The notes beneath the pieces were generated by a model. It was not told the origin of the DNA, searched no databases, and saw only the letters and a program-made list of their open reading frames with translations. From Thiomicrospira microaerophila (GTDB lineage: Bacteria; Pseudomonadota; Gammaproteobacteria; Thiomicrospirales; Thiomicrospiraceae): a DNA stretch of 64,000 nt. The DNA lies in the NCBI RefSeq assembly GCF_000934765.1, contig NZ_JYNN01000004.1:1-64000 (forward strand). The letters are read 5' to 3'. This document shows, one piece after another, positions 44,363 to 52,925 of this stretch (position 1 is the stretch's first letter; each line of letters begins with the position of its first letter). Both the position numbers and the translations under genes were made by a program.

Positions 44363-45307
44363 ATGTCAAATGTAAAGCTGTTAGAAGTGGGTTCAGAAGA
44401 AGTAGGGCAGCGCTTGGATAATTTTTTGTTAAAGCACTTGCGTAAAGTACCTAAGATGCTGATTTATAGAATTATTCGAAAGGGTGAGGTGCGCGTTAAT
44501 AAAGGGCGGGCCCAGCCTAGTCGCCGTTTAGAATTGGGCGATATTGTCCGTGTGCCACCTGTTTCCATGGTGGAGGCGGGTGAGAAAGTTGTGCCACCGA
44601 AAACCCAGATGGCGCGTATTGAAGACTTGATTCTGTATGAAGATGCCGATTTGATGGTGGTGAATAAACCTTCGGGCATGGCGGTGCATGGCGGTAGTGG
44701 CGTCAGTTGGGGACTTGTAGAGCTCGTGCGTAATTTGCGGCAGGATGCTAAACGGGTTGAGTTGGTACATCGTTTGGATCGTGATACGTCGGGTGCGATT
44801 ATTCTGGCAAAAAAAATGTCGGTGTTACGCTGTTTGCATGAACAAATTCGACAAAATCAGATTGAGAAGCGCTATCTTACACTGCTGGCAGGGCATTGGC
44901 CTAAAAATAAACAGAAGGTTGACTTGCCTTTGTTAAGAACCACGCTAGGGTCAGGTGAACGCATGGTTGAGGTCTCGCCGGATGGTAAGGCCTGTTTAAG
45001 TTACTTTTTCTTGCAGCAACAGTTTGACCAGGCCGCATTGATGGAGGTCAAACTTATCACAGGGCGCACGCATCAAATTCGTGTGCATGCCAAAGCGCAG
45101 GGCTGTCCTGTGGTCGGTGATGATAAATACGGCATTGATGAGGTAAATAAACGGTTTAAAGCCTTGGGTATGGCTTCACTTGCGCTGCATGCGCAGCGTT
45201 TGGTATTTGAACACCCTAGTACACAGCGTAAGATTGAAATCGAAGCGCCTTTATTCAAAGATTTTAAACAACTCATTAGTAAACTGGAGCAGAAAGATGG
45301 CAAATAA
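44363..45307 (+). CDS. rluC: 23S rRNA pseudouridine synthase RluC
   Basis: 314 aa. S4 domain at about 12-75, then the RluA-type catalytic domain with His-Arg-Leu-Asp-Arg-Asp-Thr-Ser-Gly, which carries the nucleophilic Asp, and Thr-Gly-Arg-Thr-His-Gln-Ile-Arg-Val-His. Position next to rne supports RluC (pseudouridines 955, 2504 and 2580 in E. coli numbering). Its last 11 bp overlap the HAD gene start. Confidence 0.95.
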   Translation: MSNVKLLEVGSEEVGQRLDNFLLKHLRKVPKMLIYRIIRKGEVRVNKGRAQPSRRLELGDIVRVPPVSMVEAGEKVVPPKTQMARIEDLILYEDADLMVVNKPSGMAVHGGSGVSWGLVELVRNLRQDAKRVELVHRLDRDTSGAIILAKKMSVLRCLHEQIRQNQIEKRYLTLLAGHWPKNKQKVDLPLLRTTLGSGERMVEVSPDGKACLSYFFLQQQFDQAALMEVKLITGRTHQIRVHAKAQGCPVVGDDKYGIDEVNKRFKALGMASLALHAQRLVFEHPSTQRKIEIEAPLFKDFKQLISKLEQKDGK

Positions 45308-45953
45308 TTTTAAGGCGGTTATTTTTGATTGGGATGGCACGCTGATGAATTCTGAAGCCCGTATTGTCAGGTCCATTCAAATTGCAGCCAAACAGTGTGG
45401 TTTGCCCGTGCTCGATCGGCATCAATCAAAACAAATTATCGGTCTAAGCTTGGATAGGGCGATTAGCCAGTTGTACCCTCAAGCCAAGCCTAGTCAGGTG
45501 GCGCAAATGGCTAAAGCCTATACGCAGCACTTTTTGTATGAGTCTGAGGTTGAAATGGAGGCTTACGAAGGTGCAAAAGAATTGCTGTCTTCGTTGAAAG
45601 AGGCGGGTTATTTGCTGGCTGTGGCAACGGGCAAAAGCCGTAAAGGATTAAATGAGGTATTGGATAAGTCCGGCTTTGGTGCGTTTTTTGATATTACGCG
45701 CACACCTGTTGAGTCGGCCTCAAAGCCTGATCCGTTGATGCTCAAGCAAATTTTAGCGCATTTTAGCTTAACGGCAGACCAGGCGGTAATGGTAGGGGAT
45801 ACCACTTTTGATATGCAAATGGCGCAAACGATTGCGATGCCGCGATTAGCGCTGAGTCATGGCGTACATGAACTTGAGCGATTGATGGCCTTTGATCCCT
45901 TAGCGAGTTTTGACCACCTTAGCGCGCTGCAGGCCTGGTTATTGGCAGACTAA
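45297..45953 (+). CDS. HAD-superfamily phosphatase (Gph-like)
   Basis: 218 aa from ATG 45297, overlapping rluC by 11 bp; longer in-frame starts would lie inside rluC. Motif I Asp-Trp-Asp-Gly-Thr-Leu-Met, motif II Thr-Gly-Lys-Ser, motif III Lys-Pro-Asp-Pro, motif IV Val-Gly-Asp-Thr-Thr-Phe-Asp. Phosphoglycolate phosphatase-like subfamily; in an autotroph it might serve photorespiratory-type phosphoglycolate, but the substrate cannot be read off. Same position in many gammaproteobacteria. The GGCCTGGTTATT near its end is a partial palindrome match (Gln-Ala-Trp-Leu). Confidence 0.9.
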   Translation: MANNFKAVIFDWDGTLMNSEARIVRSIQIAAKQCGLPVLDRHQSKQIIGLSLDRAISQLYPQAKPSQVAQMAKAYTQHFLYESEVEMEAYEGAKELLSSLKEAGYLLAVATGKSRKGLNEVLDKSGFGAFFDITRTPVESASKPDPLMLKQILAHFSLTADQAVMVGDTTFDMQMAQTIAMPRLALSHGVHELERLMAFDPLASFDHLSALQAWLLAD

Positions 45954-46530
45954 TCCCCATTTGTTTGAAAAGATTAACCAGTTGAATCAAGGGTAAGCCG
46001 ATGAGCGCATTCGGGTCTTGTGTTGCAATGCGATCAAATAAGCAGATACCGAGTCCTTCGGACTTGAAGCTGCCCGCACAATCGTAGGGCTTTTCGGCCA
46101 TCAGGTAGTTGTGGATTTGTGTGTCGGACAGTGAGCGAAAGTACACCTGTGTATGATCCATGGCGCGCAGATAATTTTGTGTTGATGGGTTGTAAACAAC
46201 CAGGCCGGTATAGAAGTCAATGCATTGACCTGATTGTGCTTTAAGTTGTTCAAAAGCGGTTTGATAGTTACCTGCCTTGCCAAGCGCTTGGTTTTTTGTG
46301 CAAGCCGTTTGGTCCGAAGCGATTACAATCGCGTCAGGGTGTGCGCTGGCAACCGCTTGTGCTTTGTTTAGTGATAATCGGGCAACCATTTGCTCAATGG
46401 TTTCTTGCGGTTGTTTGGATTCGTCGACTTTGGGCGACTGGCAGTGAAAGGGTAGGCCAAGTTTGCCTAACAGTTGCTGGCGATAGATTGAGCTGGATGC
46501 GAGAAGAATCCTCGGTAGATCGGGTGACAT
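45919..46530 (-). CDS. Maf/YceF nucleotide pyrophosphatase
   Basis: 203 aa. Family signature Leu-Ala-Ser-Ser-Ser-Ile-Tyr-Arg-Gln-Gln-Leu-Leu near the N-terminus, Val-Asp-Glu, Ser-Leu-Asn-Lys-Ala-Gln-Ala-Val, and Ala-Ser-Asp-Gln-Thr-Ala. The YceF branch hydrolyses 7-methyl-GTP and related modified nucleotides; neighbourhood (rluC, yceD) supports this branch. Its 3' end overlaps the HAD gene by 35 bp in convergent orientation. Contains an imperfect palindrome variant near 46199 (AACCAGGCCGGTA). Confidence 0.93.
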   Translation of the reverse strand: MSPDLPRILLASSSIYRQQLLGKLGLPFHCQSPKVDESKQPQETIEQMVARLSLNKAQAVASAHPDAIVIASDQTACTKNQALGKAGNYQTAFEQLKAQSGQCIDFYTGLVVYNPSTQNYLRAMDHTQVYFRSLSDTQIHNYLMAEKPYDCAGSFKSEGLGICLFDRIATQDPNALIGLPLIQLVNLFKQMGISLPITRPAAR

Positions 46531-46734
46531 GCTGGGCCTCTTTTTTGTTTTATTTTGCTTTAATTGAATGTTTGATACGTTTGACGCGGGTTTACTTGCC
46601 TATTGATTTTATAACACTTTTTTAGTCGAGTGGCTAAGTGACGCCTCTTTGATTATTAAAAACACTGAAAAACCGATGTCTTGTACGATCCCATATAAAT
46701 TTATGAAATATCCGAGTTAAAAACATGTAAAATT

Positions 46735-46763
46735 TTGACACCAATCATTTCTAAGGGTATTAT
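46735..46763 (+). promoter_or_regulatory. Strong promoter of the yceD-rpmF-fab operon
   Basis: TTGACA (46735-46740), exact 17-bp spacer, TATTAT (46758-46763). A start point 7 bp on would be at about 46770, only two bases before the yceD ATG. Confidence 0.85.
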
Positions 46764-46771
46764 TCGCGGCT

Positions 46772-47287
46772 ATGTTTGAAAAAATTCCAGAATTAATCGA
46801 TCCTGTACACTGTGCAGAACATAATAGGCGCTTTCGTGGGCGTGTCAAGCAGTCTGATTTAAAGCGCTTAAGAAAGCAGCTTGTTTCAGCTGAAGAGTGG
46901 GTTGAGGTGGATTTAGTCTTTAGGCGTCATCCTAAACTTAAAACCCCTCTATTTGAGTTATCAGTCAAGACGCCGCTGTGTCTTGAGTGTCAGCGAACTT
47001 TAGCGCCCTTTGTTTACCCTGTTGATTCAACAGTAACGGGCGTGTATCTAAGCAGCTTGGCATTATCCGATGACTTGGACGATGGGGTGGAGTTTTATGA
47101 ATTACCTGAGGGTAATATTTCGACGTATGAATTGGTAGAGGATGAGTTGCTACTGGCAATACCGATGATACCGAGAAAAGATGAAGAGTTTTTGACTTGG
47201 CAGGCTGGTGAGTTGGCGCCATCTTCTGTTGAGGATGCCGTAGAAAAACCAAATCCGTTTGCCAAGTTACAGCAGTTACGAACCTGA
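46772..47287 (+). CDS. yceD: YceD (DUF177) ribosome-linked protein
   Basis: 171 aa. DUF177 core with the conserved Cys-Leu-Glu-Cys-Gln-Arg-Thr-Leu and downstream acidic Glu-Asp-Glu-Leu-Leu-Leu-Ala-Ile-Pro. The family is involved in 23S rRNA accumulation and often sits before rpmF. There is no ribosome site before the ATG and a promoter ends 9 bp upstream, so the mRNA may be leaderless. First gene of yceD-rpmF-plsX-fabHDG. Confidence 0.93.
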   Translation: MFEKIPELIDPVHCAEHNRRFRGRVKQSDLKRLRKQLVSAEEWVEVDLVFRRHPKLKTPLFELSVKTPLCLECQRTLAPFVYPVDSTVTGVYLSSLALSDDLDDGVEFYELPEGNISTYELVEDELLLAIPMIPRKDEEFLTWQAGELAPSSVEDAVEKPNPFAKLQQLRT

Positions 47288-47341
47288 TTTAGGGTTTTAT
47301 TTAAGTTTTATTATTTTGCGTATTTATTTAGGAGAAATCAC

Positions 47342-47518
47342 ATGGCCGTTCAACAGAACAAAAAATCACCTTCAAAACGTGGCATGCGTCGTTCACACGA
47401 TGGTTTAACGACCGCTGCAATCACTACAGACGCGACAACAGGTGAGCTTCACCGTCGTCACCACATTACGGCAGACGGCTATTACAAGGGTAAAAAAGTC
47501 GTTCAAGACAAGGCTTAA
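47342..47518 (+). CDS. rpmF: 50S ribosomal protein L32
   Basis: 58 aa, too short for many ORF callers but unmistakable: [20 protein letters not shown], then His-Arg-Arg-His-His-Ile and Tyr-Tyr-Lys-Gly-Lys. Zinc Cys residues found in some L32 forms are absent, so it is the C-minus type. AGGAG lies upstream. The next gene, plsX, follows 6 bp later. Confidence 0.97.
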   Translation: MAVQQNKKSPSKRGMRRSHDGLTTAAITTDATTGELHRRHHITADGYYKGKKVVQDKA

Positions 47519-47524
47519 TTTACT

Positions 47525-48565
47525 TTGAAAATTACACTGTCTATCGATGCAATGGGCGGTGACCAAGGTGTTTCGGTCACTGTTCCCGCGGTGATTGAAG
47601 CGCTTAAACGTTTTAATGACTTACATATTATTCTTGTTGGTGATGAAACCCGCCTCCACCAAGCCCTTAGTGATGCCCAGTTTTCGTCAGAACGCCTCAG
47701 CATTCATCACGCTGAACAGGTCGTAGAGATGGATGAATCCCCTTCTAACGCATTGCGCAATAAAAAACAGTCCTCGATGCGATTGGCATTAAATCTGGTC
47801 AAACAAAATGAAGCCCAAGCCTGTGTCAGTGCAGGTAATACCGGTGCATTAATGGCGACGGCAAAGTTTGTGCTTAAAACGCTGCCCGGTATTTATCGTC
47901 CCGCTATTTGTACGTCTATGCCAACGGTTAAGGGGCATGTTTATATGCTTGATCTTGGCGCGAATGTCGGTGCGGATGGTGAAAGCCTTGCCCAGTTTGC
48001 GATTATGGGATCGGTGTTGGCCAGTTCATTGGATAATAACCCTAACCCCTCAGTGGGTTTGCTCAATATCGGTGAAGAAGAGATGAAGGGGCATGATCGC
48101 ATTAAGCTCGCACAGCAAATATTGCGGCAAACCTCCGTTAATTATCAGGGGTATGTGGAAGGTGACGATATTTATCAAGGTAAAGTAGATGTTGTCGCTT
48201 GCGATGGATTTGATGGCAATATTGCCCTTAAAGCTTCTGAAGGTGTGGCGAAAATGATCTCATTTTATCTGAAACAGGCCTTTAGTCGTAATGTGCTGAC
48301 AAAGCTAATCGCGTTGATTGCAATGCCGGTATTGAAAGCCTTTAAAGAAAAAGTAGATCCTCGACGCTATAACGGCGCTTCATTCTTAGGTTTGCAAAAA
48401 ATTGTGATTAAAAGTCACGGTGGTGCAGACAGCTTTGCTTTTTTTCATGCGATAAAGCAAGCACGATTAGCTGTTATTAATAATGTACCTGCGCGTATTG
48501 AATCGAAGGTATCAGAACTGCTCGCTTCGCAAGGAGAATGGATGCACAAGGAAGAGCAGGCCTAA
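47525..48565 (+). CDS. plsX: Phosphate acyltransferase PlsX
   Basis: 346 aa. Converts acyl-ACP to acyl-phosphate for phospholipid synthesis. Starts at TTG 47525, since Met-Lys-Ile-Thr-Leu-Ser-Ile-Asp-Ala-Met-Gly-Gly-Asp fits the family and no ATG is available. Ser-Ala-Gly-Asn-Thr-Gly-Ala-Leu-Met-Ala and Cys-Asp-Gly-Phe-x-Gly-Asn are seen. The rare start should limit its translation. The stop overlaps fabH's ATG by one base. Confidence 0.97.
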   Translation: MKITLSIDAMGGDQGVSVTVPAVIEALKRFNDLHIILVGDETRLHQALSDAQFSSERLSIHHAEQVVEMDESPSNALRNKKQSSMRLALNLVKQNEAQACVSAGNTGALMATAKFVLKTLPGIYRPAICTSMPTVKGHVYMLDLGANVGADGESLAQFAIMGSVLASSLDNNPNPSVGLLNIGEEEMKGHDRIKLAQQILRQTSVNYQGYVEGDDIYQGKVDVVACDGFDGNIALKASEGVAKMISFYLKQAFSRNVLTKLIALIAMPVLKAFKEKVDPRRYNGASFLGLQKIVIKSHGGADSFAFFHAIKQARLAVINNVPARIESKVSELLASQGEWMHKEEQA

Positions 48566-49542
48566 TGTCAGAAAAAATATATAGTCGTATTATCGGTACG
48601 GGACGTTACTTGCCTGAAAAAATTCTTACCAATCATGATTTAGAGACCCTGGTCGATACCAGTGATCAATGGATTCGTGAGCGCACGGGTATTGAACAGC
48701 GCCACATAGCCGCTGAAGGCCAAACTACCTGTGATTTAGCTGAGCAAGCCAGTCTTAAAGCCATCGAAATGGCGGGTATTGATCCAGCAACGATTGATAT
48801 GATTGTGTTTGCTACTACGACACCCGATAAGGTATTTCCGAGTACCGCTTGTCTATTACAGCAAAGGCTCGGTATTCGCGGTTGTCCCGCGTTTGATATT
48901 CAAGCCGTTTGTACAGGGTTTGTTTATGCGGTGAGTGTGGCCGACCAGTTTATTAAAACAGGTATGGCCAAGCGGGTGTTGGTTGTTGGCGCGGAAACCC
49001 TGTCACGCATAACGAATTGGCAAGATCGTACTACCTGCATACTCTTTGGTGATGGCGCGGGGGCGGTGTTATTTGAAGCGTCAAATCAACCGGGTATCTT
49101 GTCTACACATATTCATGCCGATGGCCAATACGAGGATTTGTTGCATGTGCCTTCTGGCCCCTCTAAATTACCGCAATCCGATGATATAGCCGAGAAAACC
49201 ATGGCGATGAAAGGCAATGAGGTGTTTAAAGTAGCGGTAAATACATTAAGCCGGATTGCCAATGAAACGCTCGATGCAAATAACATGACAAAAGACCAGA
49301 TAGACTGGTTGGTGCCTCATCAAGCAAATTTGCGTATTATTACGGCGACGGCAAAAAAGCTAGGTTTAAGTGATAAGCAAGTGGTTGTCACGGTGAATAA
49401 GCATGCGAATACCTCGAGTGCGTCGGTGCCGATGGCACTGGATGAAGCGATTCGTGATGGACGTATTCAGCCTGGTCAAACCATATTGATGGAGGCATTT
49501 GGTGGCGGCTTTACCTGGGGTTCCGCTCTGCTTAAGTATTAA
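48565..49542 (+). CDS. fabH: Beta-ketoacyl-ACP synthase III
   Basis: 325 aa from ATG 48565 (an ATG at 48538 lies inside plsX and gives an atypical N-terminus). Starts fatty acid synthesis from acetyl-CoA and malonyl-ACP. Catalytic Cys in Asp-Ile-Gln-Ala-Val-Cys-Thr-Gly-Phe, His in Val-Pro-His-Gln-Ala-Asn, and Asn in Lys-His-Ala-Asn-Thr-Ser-Ser-Ala-Ser. C-terminal Phe-Gly-Gly-Gly-Phe-Thr-Trp-Gly is typical. Confidence 0.98.
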   Translation: MSEKIYSRIIGTGRYLPEKILTNHDLETLVDTSDQWIRERTGIEQRHIAAEGQTTCDLAEQASLKAIEMAGIDPATIDMIVFATTTPDKVFPSTACLLQQRLGIRGCPAFDIQAVCTGFVYAVSVADQFIKTGMAKRVLVVGAETLSRITNWQDRTTCILFGDGAGAVLFEASNQPGILSTHIHADGQYEDLLHVPSGPSKLPQSDDIAEKTMAMKGNEVFKVAVNTLSRIANETLDANNMTKDQIDWLVPHQANLRIITATAKKLGLSDKQVVVTVNKHANTSSASVPMALDEAIRDGRIQPGQTILMEAFGGGFTWGSALLKY

Positions 49543-49552
49543 AGGATTTTAG

Positions 49553-50485
49553 ATGAAAACGGCATTTATTTTTCCCGGTCAGGGGTCACAGTCTATCGGC
49601 ATGTTAGCCGATCTAGCGCAGGAACAAACCCTTGTAACCCAGGTGTTTCGTCAAGCTTCTGACGTGCTAGGTTATGATTTATGGCAAGTGGTTCAGCAAG
49701 GCCCTGAAGCCAAATTAAATCAAACGCATATTACGCAGCCGGCGATGTTGGCTTCAGGAATAGCGGTTTATCGTGTACTGCAGCAGATTCAACCAAGCCT
49801 TGTCCCAAGTCTGATGGCGGGTCATTCATTGGGTGAATATACGGCATTAGTTGCAGCGGGCGTGATCACACTGGAGCAAGGTATTGCCTTGGTGGCGGAG
49901 CGTGGACGTTTAATGCAGCAGGCCGTACCTGCAGGTGAAGGCGCGATGGCGGCGGTATTAGGTTTAGACGACGAACAAGTGGTTGAGTTATGTCATGCTT
50001 CTTGCGGTGATCAAGTGGTTGAGGCGGTGAACTTTAATACCCCTGGTCAAGTCGTGATTGCAGGCAATAAGGCGGCTGTAGATAGAGCCATGAAGCTGGC
50101 TGAGGAAAAGGGGGCCAAGAAAGTGGTGCCCTTGGCGGTGAGTGTGCCTTCGCACTGTGCATTGATGAAGCCTGCCGCGGACCAGTTAGCGCAAACCTTA
50201 TCTTCGATGATCTTTGCTAAGCCCTCCGTCCCTGTACTGCATAACGTCAGTGTTGAAGCTTATAATGAACCCGAGCAAATTAAAGCGGCATTAGTTGCAC
50301 AGCTTTATCGTCCGGTACAATGGGTAAAAACCATTGAGGCGATGAAATCACAGGGTGTAGAGAAATCGTATGAACTGGGTCCGGGTAAGGTGCTTACCGG
50401 ACTCAATCGTCGGATTGATCGTCGGATGGCGATTGAACCCATTTTTGACCTGGCTTCGTTAAGTAGTCTGAGTATAGAGGATTAA
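49553..50485 (+). CDS. fabD: Malonyl-CoA:ACP transacylase
   Basis: 310 aa. Loads malonate on ACP. Phe-Pro-Gly-Gln-Gly-Ser-Gln at the start, Gly-His-Ser-Leu-Gly-Glu-Tyr with the active Ser, and the His in Val-Pro-Ser-His-Cys. AAGGA precedes the ATG. Sits between fabH and fabG with short gaps. Confidence 0.98.
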   Translation: MKTAFIFPGQGSQSIGMLADLAQEQTLVTQVFRQASDVLGYDLWQVVQQGPEAKLNQTHITQPAMLASGIAVYRVLQQIQPSLVPSLMAGHSLGEYTALVAAGVITLEQGIALVAERGRLMQQAVPAGEGAMAAVLGLDDEQVVELCHASCGDQVVEAVNFNTPGQVVIAGNKAAVDRAMKLAEEKGAKKVVPLAVSVPSHCALMKPAADQLAQTLSSMIFAKPSVPVLHNVSVEAYNEPEQIKAALVAQLYRPVQWVKTIEAMKSQGVEKSYELGPGKVLTGLNRRIDRRMAIEPIFDLASLSSLSIED

Positions 50486-50487
50486 GC

Positions 50488-51228
50488 ATGTTAACAGGTA
50501 AAATCGCTTTAGTCACCGGCGCAAGCCGAGGAATAGGTAAAGCCATTGCGTTAGATTTAGTGGCAAATGGCGCTGTTGTTATCGGAACGGCGACATCTGA
50601 GTCAGGTGCGCAGGCGATTACTGATTATATCGCGGCGGCCGGTGGAAAGGGTAAAGGCATGGCGCTGAATGTCATAGACCCTGAGCAAATTGCCAGTGTG
50701 ATGAGCGCAATGACCGCTGAGTTTGGTGCGCCGACTATTTTGGTCAATAATGCAGGGATCACACGTGACAATTTGTTAATGCGAATGAAAGATGATGAGT
50801 GGGATGATATTATTCAAACCAATTTAAGTTCTGTGTATCGCATGTCCAAAGCCTGTGTGCGTGGGATGATGAAAGCCAAACAGGGGCGTATTATTAATAT
50901 CGCGTCGGTAGTGGGTGTGATGGGTAATGCCGGTCAAACGAATTATGCCGCCGCTAAAGCGGGTATTATTGGTTTTGCAAAATCGTTGGCGCGCGAAGTC
51001 GGTTCACGCGGTATTACAGTGAACACTGTGGCACCGGGTTTTATCGATACGGATATGACGCGTAACCTGCCTGATGAACAGCGAGTGGCATTAACTCAGC
51101 AAATTCCTTTATCCCGCTTGGGTGCGCCTGAAGACATTGCGAAAGCGGTCACTTTTCTCGCTTCTGATGGCGGTGCTTACATTACCGGACAAACGATTAA
51201 CGTCAACGGTGGGATGGTAATGGTTTAA
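50488..51228 (+). CDS. fabG: 3-oxoacyl-ACP reductase
   Basis: 246 aa NADPH-dependent short-chain dehydrogenase. Thr-Gly-Ala-Ser-Arg-Gly-Ile-Gly cofactor loop, Asn-Asn-Ala-Gly-Ile-Thr, active Ser in Asn-Ile-Ala-Ser-Val-Val-Gly, and Tyr-x-x-x-Lys in Tyr-Ala-Ala-Ala-Lys. C-terminal Asn-Val-Asn-Gly-Gly-Met. Two bases after fabD. Confidence 0.98.
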   Translation: MLTGKIALVTGASRGIGKAIALDLVANGAVVIGTATSESGAQAITDYIAAAGGKGKGMALNVIDPEQIASVMSAMTAEFGAPTILVNNAGITRDNLLMRMKDDEWDDIIQTNLSSVYRMSKACVRGMMKAKQGRIINIASVVGVMGNAGQTNYAAAKAGIIGFAKSLAREVGSRGITVNTVAPGFIDTDMTRNLPDEQRVALTQQIPLSRLGAPEDIAKAVTFLASDGGAYITGQTINVNGGMVMV

Positions 51229-51257
51229 CTCAGCGGATGCACTGCGTTAAATAAAGC

Positions 51258-51286
51258 TTGAAAAAAAGGTGCACTAGGTGCAAAAT
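51258..51286 (+). promoter_or_regulatory. Possible acpP promoter
   Basis: TTGAAA (51258-51263), 17-bp spacer, CAAAAT (51281-51286). A separate promoter would explain high acpP expression. Modest match. Confidence 0.4.
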
Positions 51287-51330
51287 AACCGAAAATTTTT
51301 AATCACAATAAATAGAGTTGGAGACAGTCC

Positions 51331-51567
51331 ATGAGCAGTATTGAAGATCGCGTTAAAAAAATCGTTGTTGAACAGTTAGGTGTCGAAGAAGCACAGGTTA
51401 CATCTGATGCCTCTTTTATCGACGATTTAGGTGCGGATTCCCTAGACACCGTTGAATTAGTAATGGCGCTAGAAGAAGAGTTTGATTGCGAAATTCCTGA
51501 TGAAGAAGCCGAAAAAATTGCTACTTTGGCACAAGCTGTAGCTTACATCAATGCAAACATGGAATAA
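51331..51567 (+). CDS. acpP: Acyl carrier protein
   Basis: 78 aa, strongly acidic. The phosphopantetheine Ser is in [11 protein letters not shown]. Starts [11 protein letters not shown], with GGAGA upstream. Followed by a strong terminator, so acpP can be made apart from fabF. Confidence 0.99.
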   Translation: MSSIEDRVKKIVVEQLGVEEAQVTSDASFIDDLGADSLDTVELVMALEEEFDCEIPDEEAEKIATLAQAVAYINANME

Positions 51568-51584
51568 TTCCAAGTTTCGTATTT

Positions 51585-51613
51585 AAAAAAGCCGTCTATA
51601 CGGCTTTTTTTTT
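51585..51613 (+). terminator. Rho-independent terminator after acpP
   Basis: AAAAAAGCCGT/ACGGCTTTTTT stem with loop CTAT and a long T-run. Confidence 0.92.
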
Positions 51614-51673
51614 ACCTCGAAATTTTTAAATCGTCTAAACTAACGTTTTTGGTTACCCTGTAGGAGAATCACC

Positions 51674-52915
51674 TTGTCTAAGCGTCGTGTTGTCATTACT
51701 GGTTTGGGTTTGTTAACCCCTGTTGGATTAAATGTTGCCCAAACTTGGCAGAATATCAAAGCAGGTAAAAGTGGTATTGCACCGATTACCAAGTTTGATA
51801 CCGACAAGTTTTCCGTCAAATTTGCTGGGATGATGCCAGACTTTGATGTCAGCGAATACATTACGCCTAAAGAAGCCAAAAAAATGGATCCATTTATTCA
51901 TTATGGTATTGCGGTAGGGATTCAGGCTTTTCAAGACGCGGGTTTAGAAGTCACTGAACAAAATGCGACACGTATCGGTGTGTCGATAGGTTCAGGGATC
52001 GGGGGGATAGGCACCATCGAAGCGCAACACGGTGTTTATCAGGCTTCGGGTCCACGTAAGGTGTCGCCCTTTTTTGTACCGAGTGCGATTATTAATATGA
52101 TTTCAGGTCATGTTTCAATCAAGTTTGGTTTAAAAGGTCCCAATCTGTCGTTAGTCACAGCTTGCGCGACCGGCACACACAGTATTGGCGATGCGGCACG
52201 GTTGATTGAATATGGTGATGCCGATGTGATGATTGCAGGTGGAGCCGAGTATGCGACGACTGAGCTTGGTTTGGCCGGGTTTGCGGCGGCCCGCGCTTTG
52301 TCAACGCGAAATGATAATCCGCAAGCCGCAAGCCGTCCTTGGGATGCGGACCGCGATGGTTTTGTACTGGCCGATGGTGCGGGTGCGGTCGTATTGGAAG
52401 AATATGAGCATGCGAAATCTCGTGGAGCAAAAATCTATGGTGAAGTGTTGGGCTTTGGCATGAGTGGCGATGCCTATCATATGACCTTACCTGCTGCCGC
52501 TGGTGCGGGTGCCGCGCGTTGTATGGAGTTGGCCTTGTATAATTCAAAGCTAAATAAATCACAAATTGGCTATATTAATGCGCATGGTACCTCTACCCCT
52601 GCCGGTGATGTCTGTGAGAACGCCGCCGTGAAGTCGGTGTTTGGTGAGCATGCCTATCAGCTAGCGATGAGCTCAACTAAATCAATGATCGGTCATGCAC
52701 TTGGCGCAGCGGGTGCGATAGAGGCCATTTTAACAACACTGGCACTGCAAGATCAGGTATTACCCCCGACAATCAATTTGGATAATCCAGCGGAGGGTTG
52801 TGATTTAGATTACGTTGCCCATGAGGCACGTGATGCACAATTTGATTATGCGATTTCCAACTCTTTCGGGTTTGGGGGGACGAATGCGAGTTTGGTGTTG
52901 GGTCGTGTAAAATAA
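51674..52915 (+). CDS. fabF: Beta-ketoacyl-ACP synthase II
   Basis: 413 aa, TTG start at 51674 with TAGGAG upstream; the family start [11 protein letters not shown] fits. Cys in Thr-Ala-Cys-Ala-Thr-Gly-Thr, His in Asn-Ala-His-Gly-Thr-Ser-Thr and Ile-Gly-His-Ala-Leu-Gly-Ala-Ala-Gly. C-terminal Asn-Ser-Phe-Gly-Phe-Gly-Gly-Thr-Asn. Elongates chains, including the temperature-responsive step to cis-vaccenate. Confidence 0.98.
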   Translation: MSKRRVVITGLGLLTPVGLNVAQTWQNIKAGKSGIAPITKFDTDKFSVKFAGMMPDFDVSEYITPKEAKKMDPFIHYGIAVGIQAFQDAGLEVTEQNATRIGVSIGSGIGGIGTIEAQHGVYQASGPRKVSPFFVPSAIINMISGHVSIKFGLKGPNLSLVTACATGTHSIGDAARLIEYGDADVMIAGGAEYATTELGLAGFAAARALSTRNDNPQAASRPWDADRDGFVLADGAGAVVLEEYEHAKSRGAKIYGEVLGFGMSGDAYHMTLPAAAGAGAARCMELALYNSKLNKSQIGYINAHGTSTPAGDVCENAAVKSVFGEHAYQLAMSSTKSMIGHALGAAGAIEAILTTLALQDQVLPPTINLDNPAEGCDLDYVAHEARDAQFDYAISNSFGFGGTNASLVLGRVK

Positions 52916-52925
52916 TGGCATCCGA

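Noticed and set aside
45929-45942. GCAGGCCTGGTTA in the HAD gene as a palindrome copy
   Set aside because: Mismatches at the left end; kept only as a partial match.
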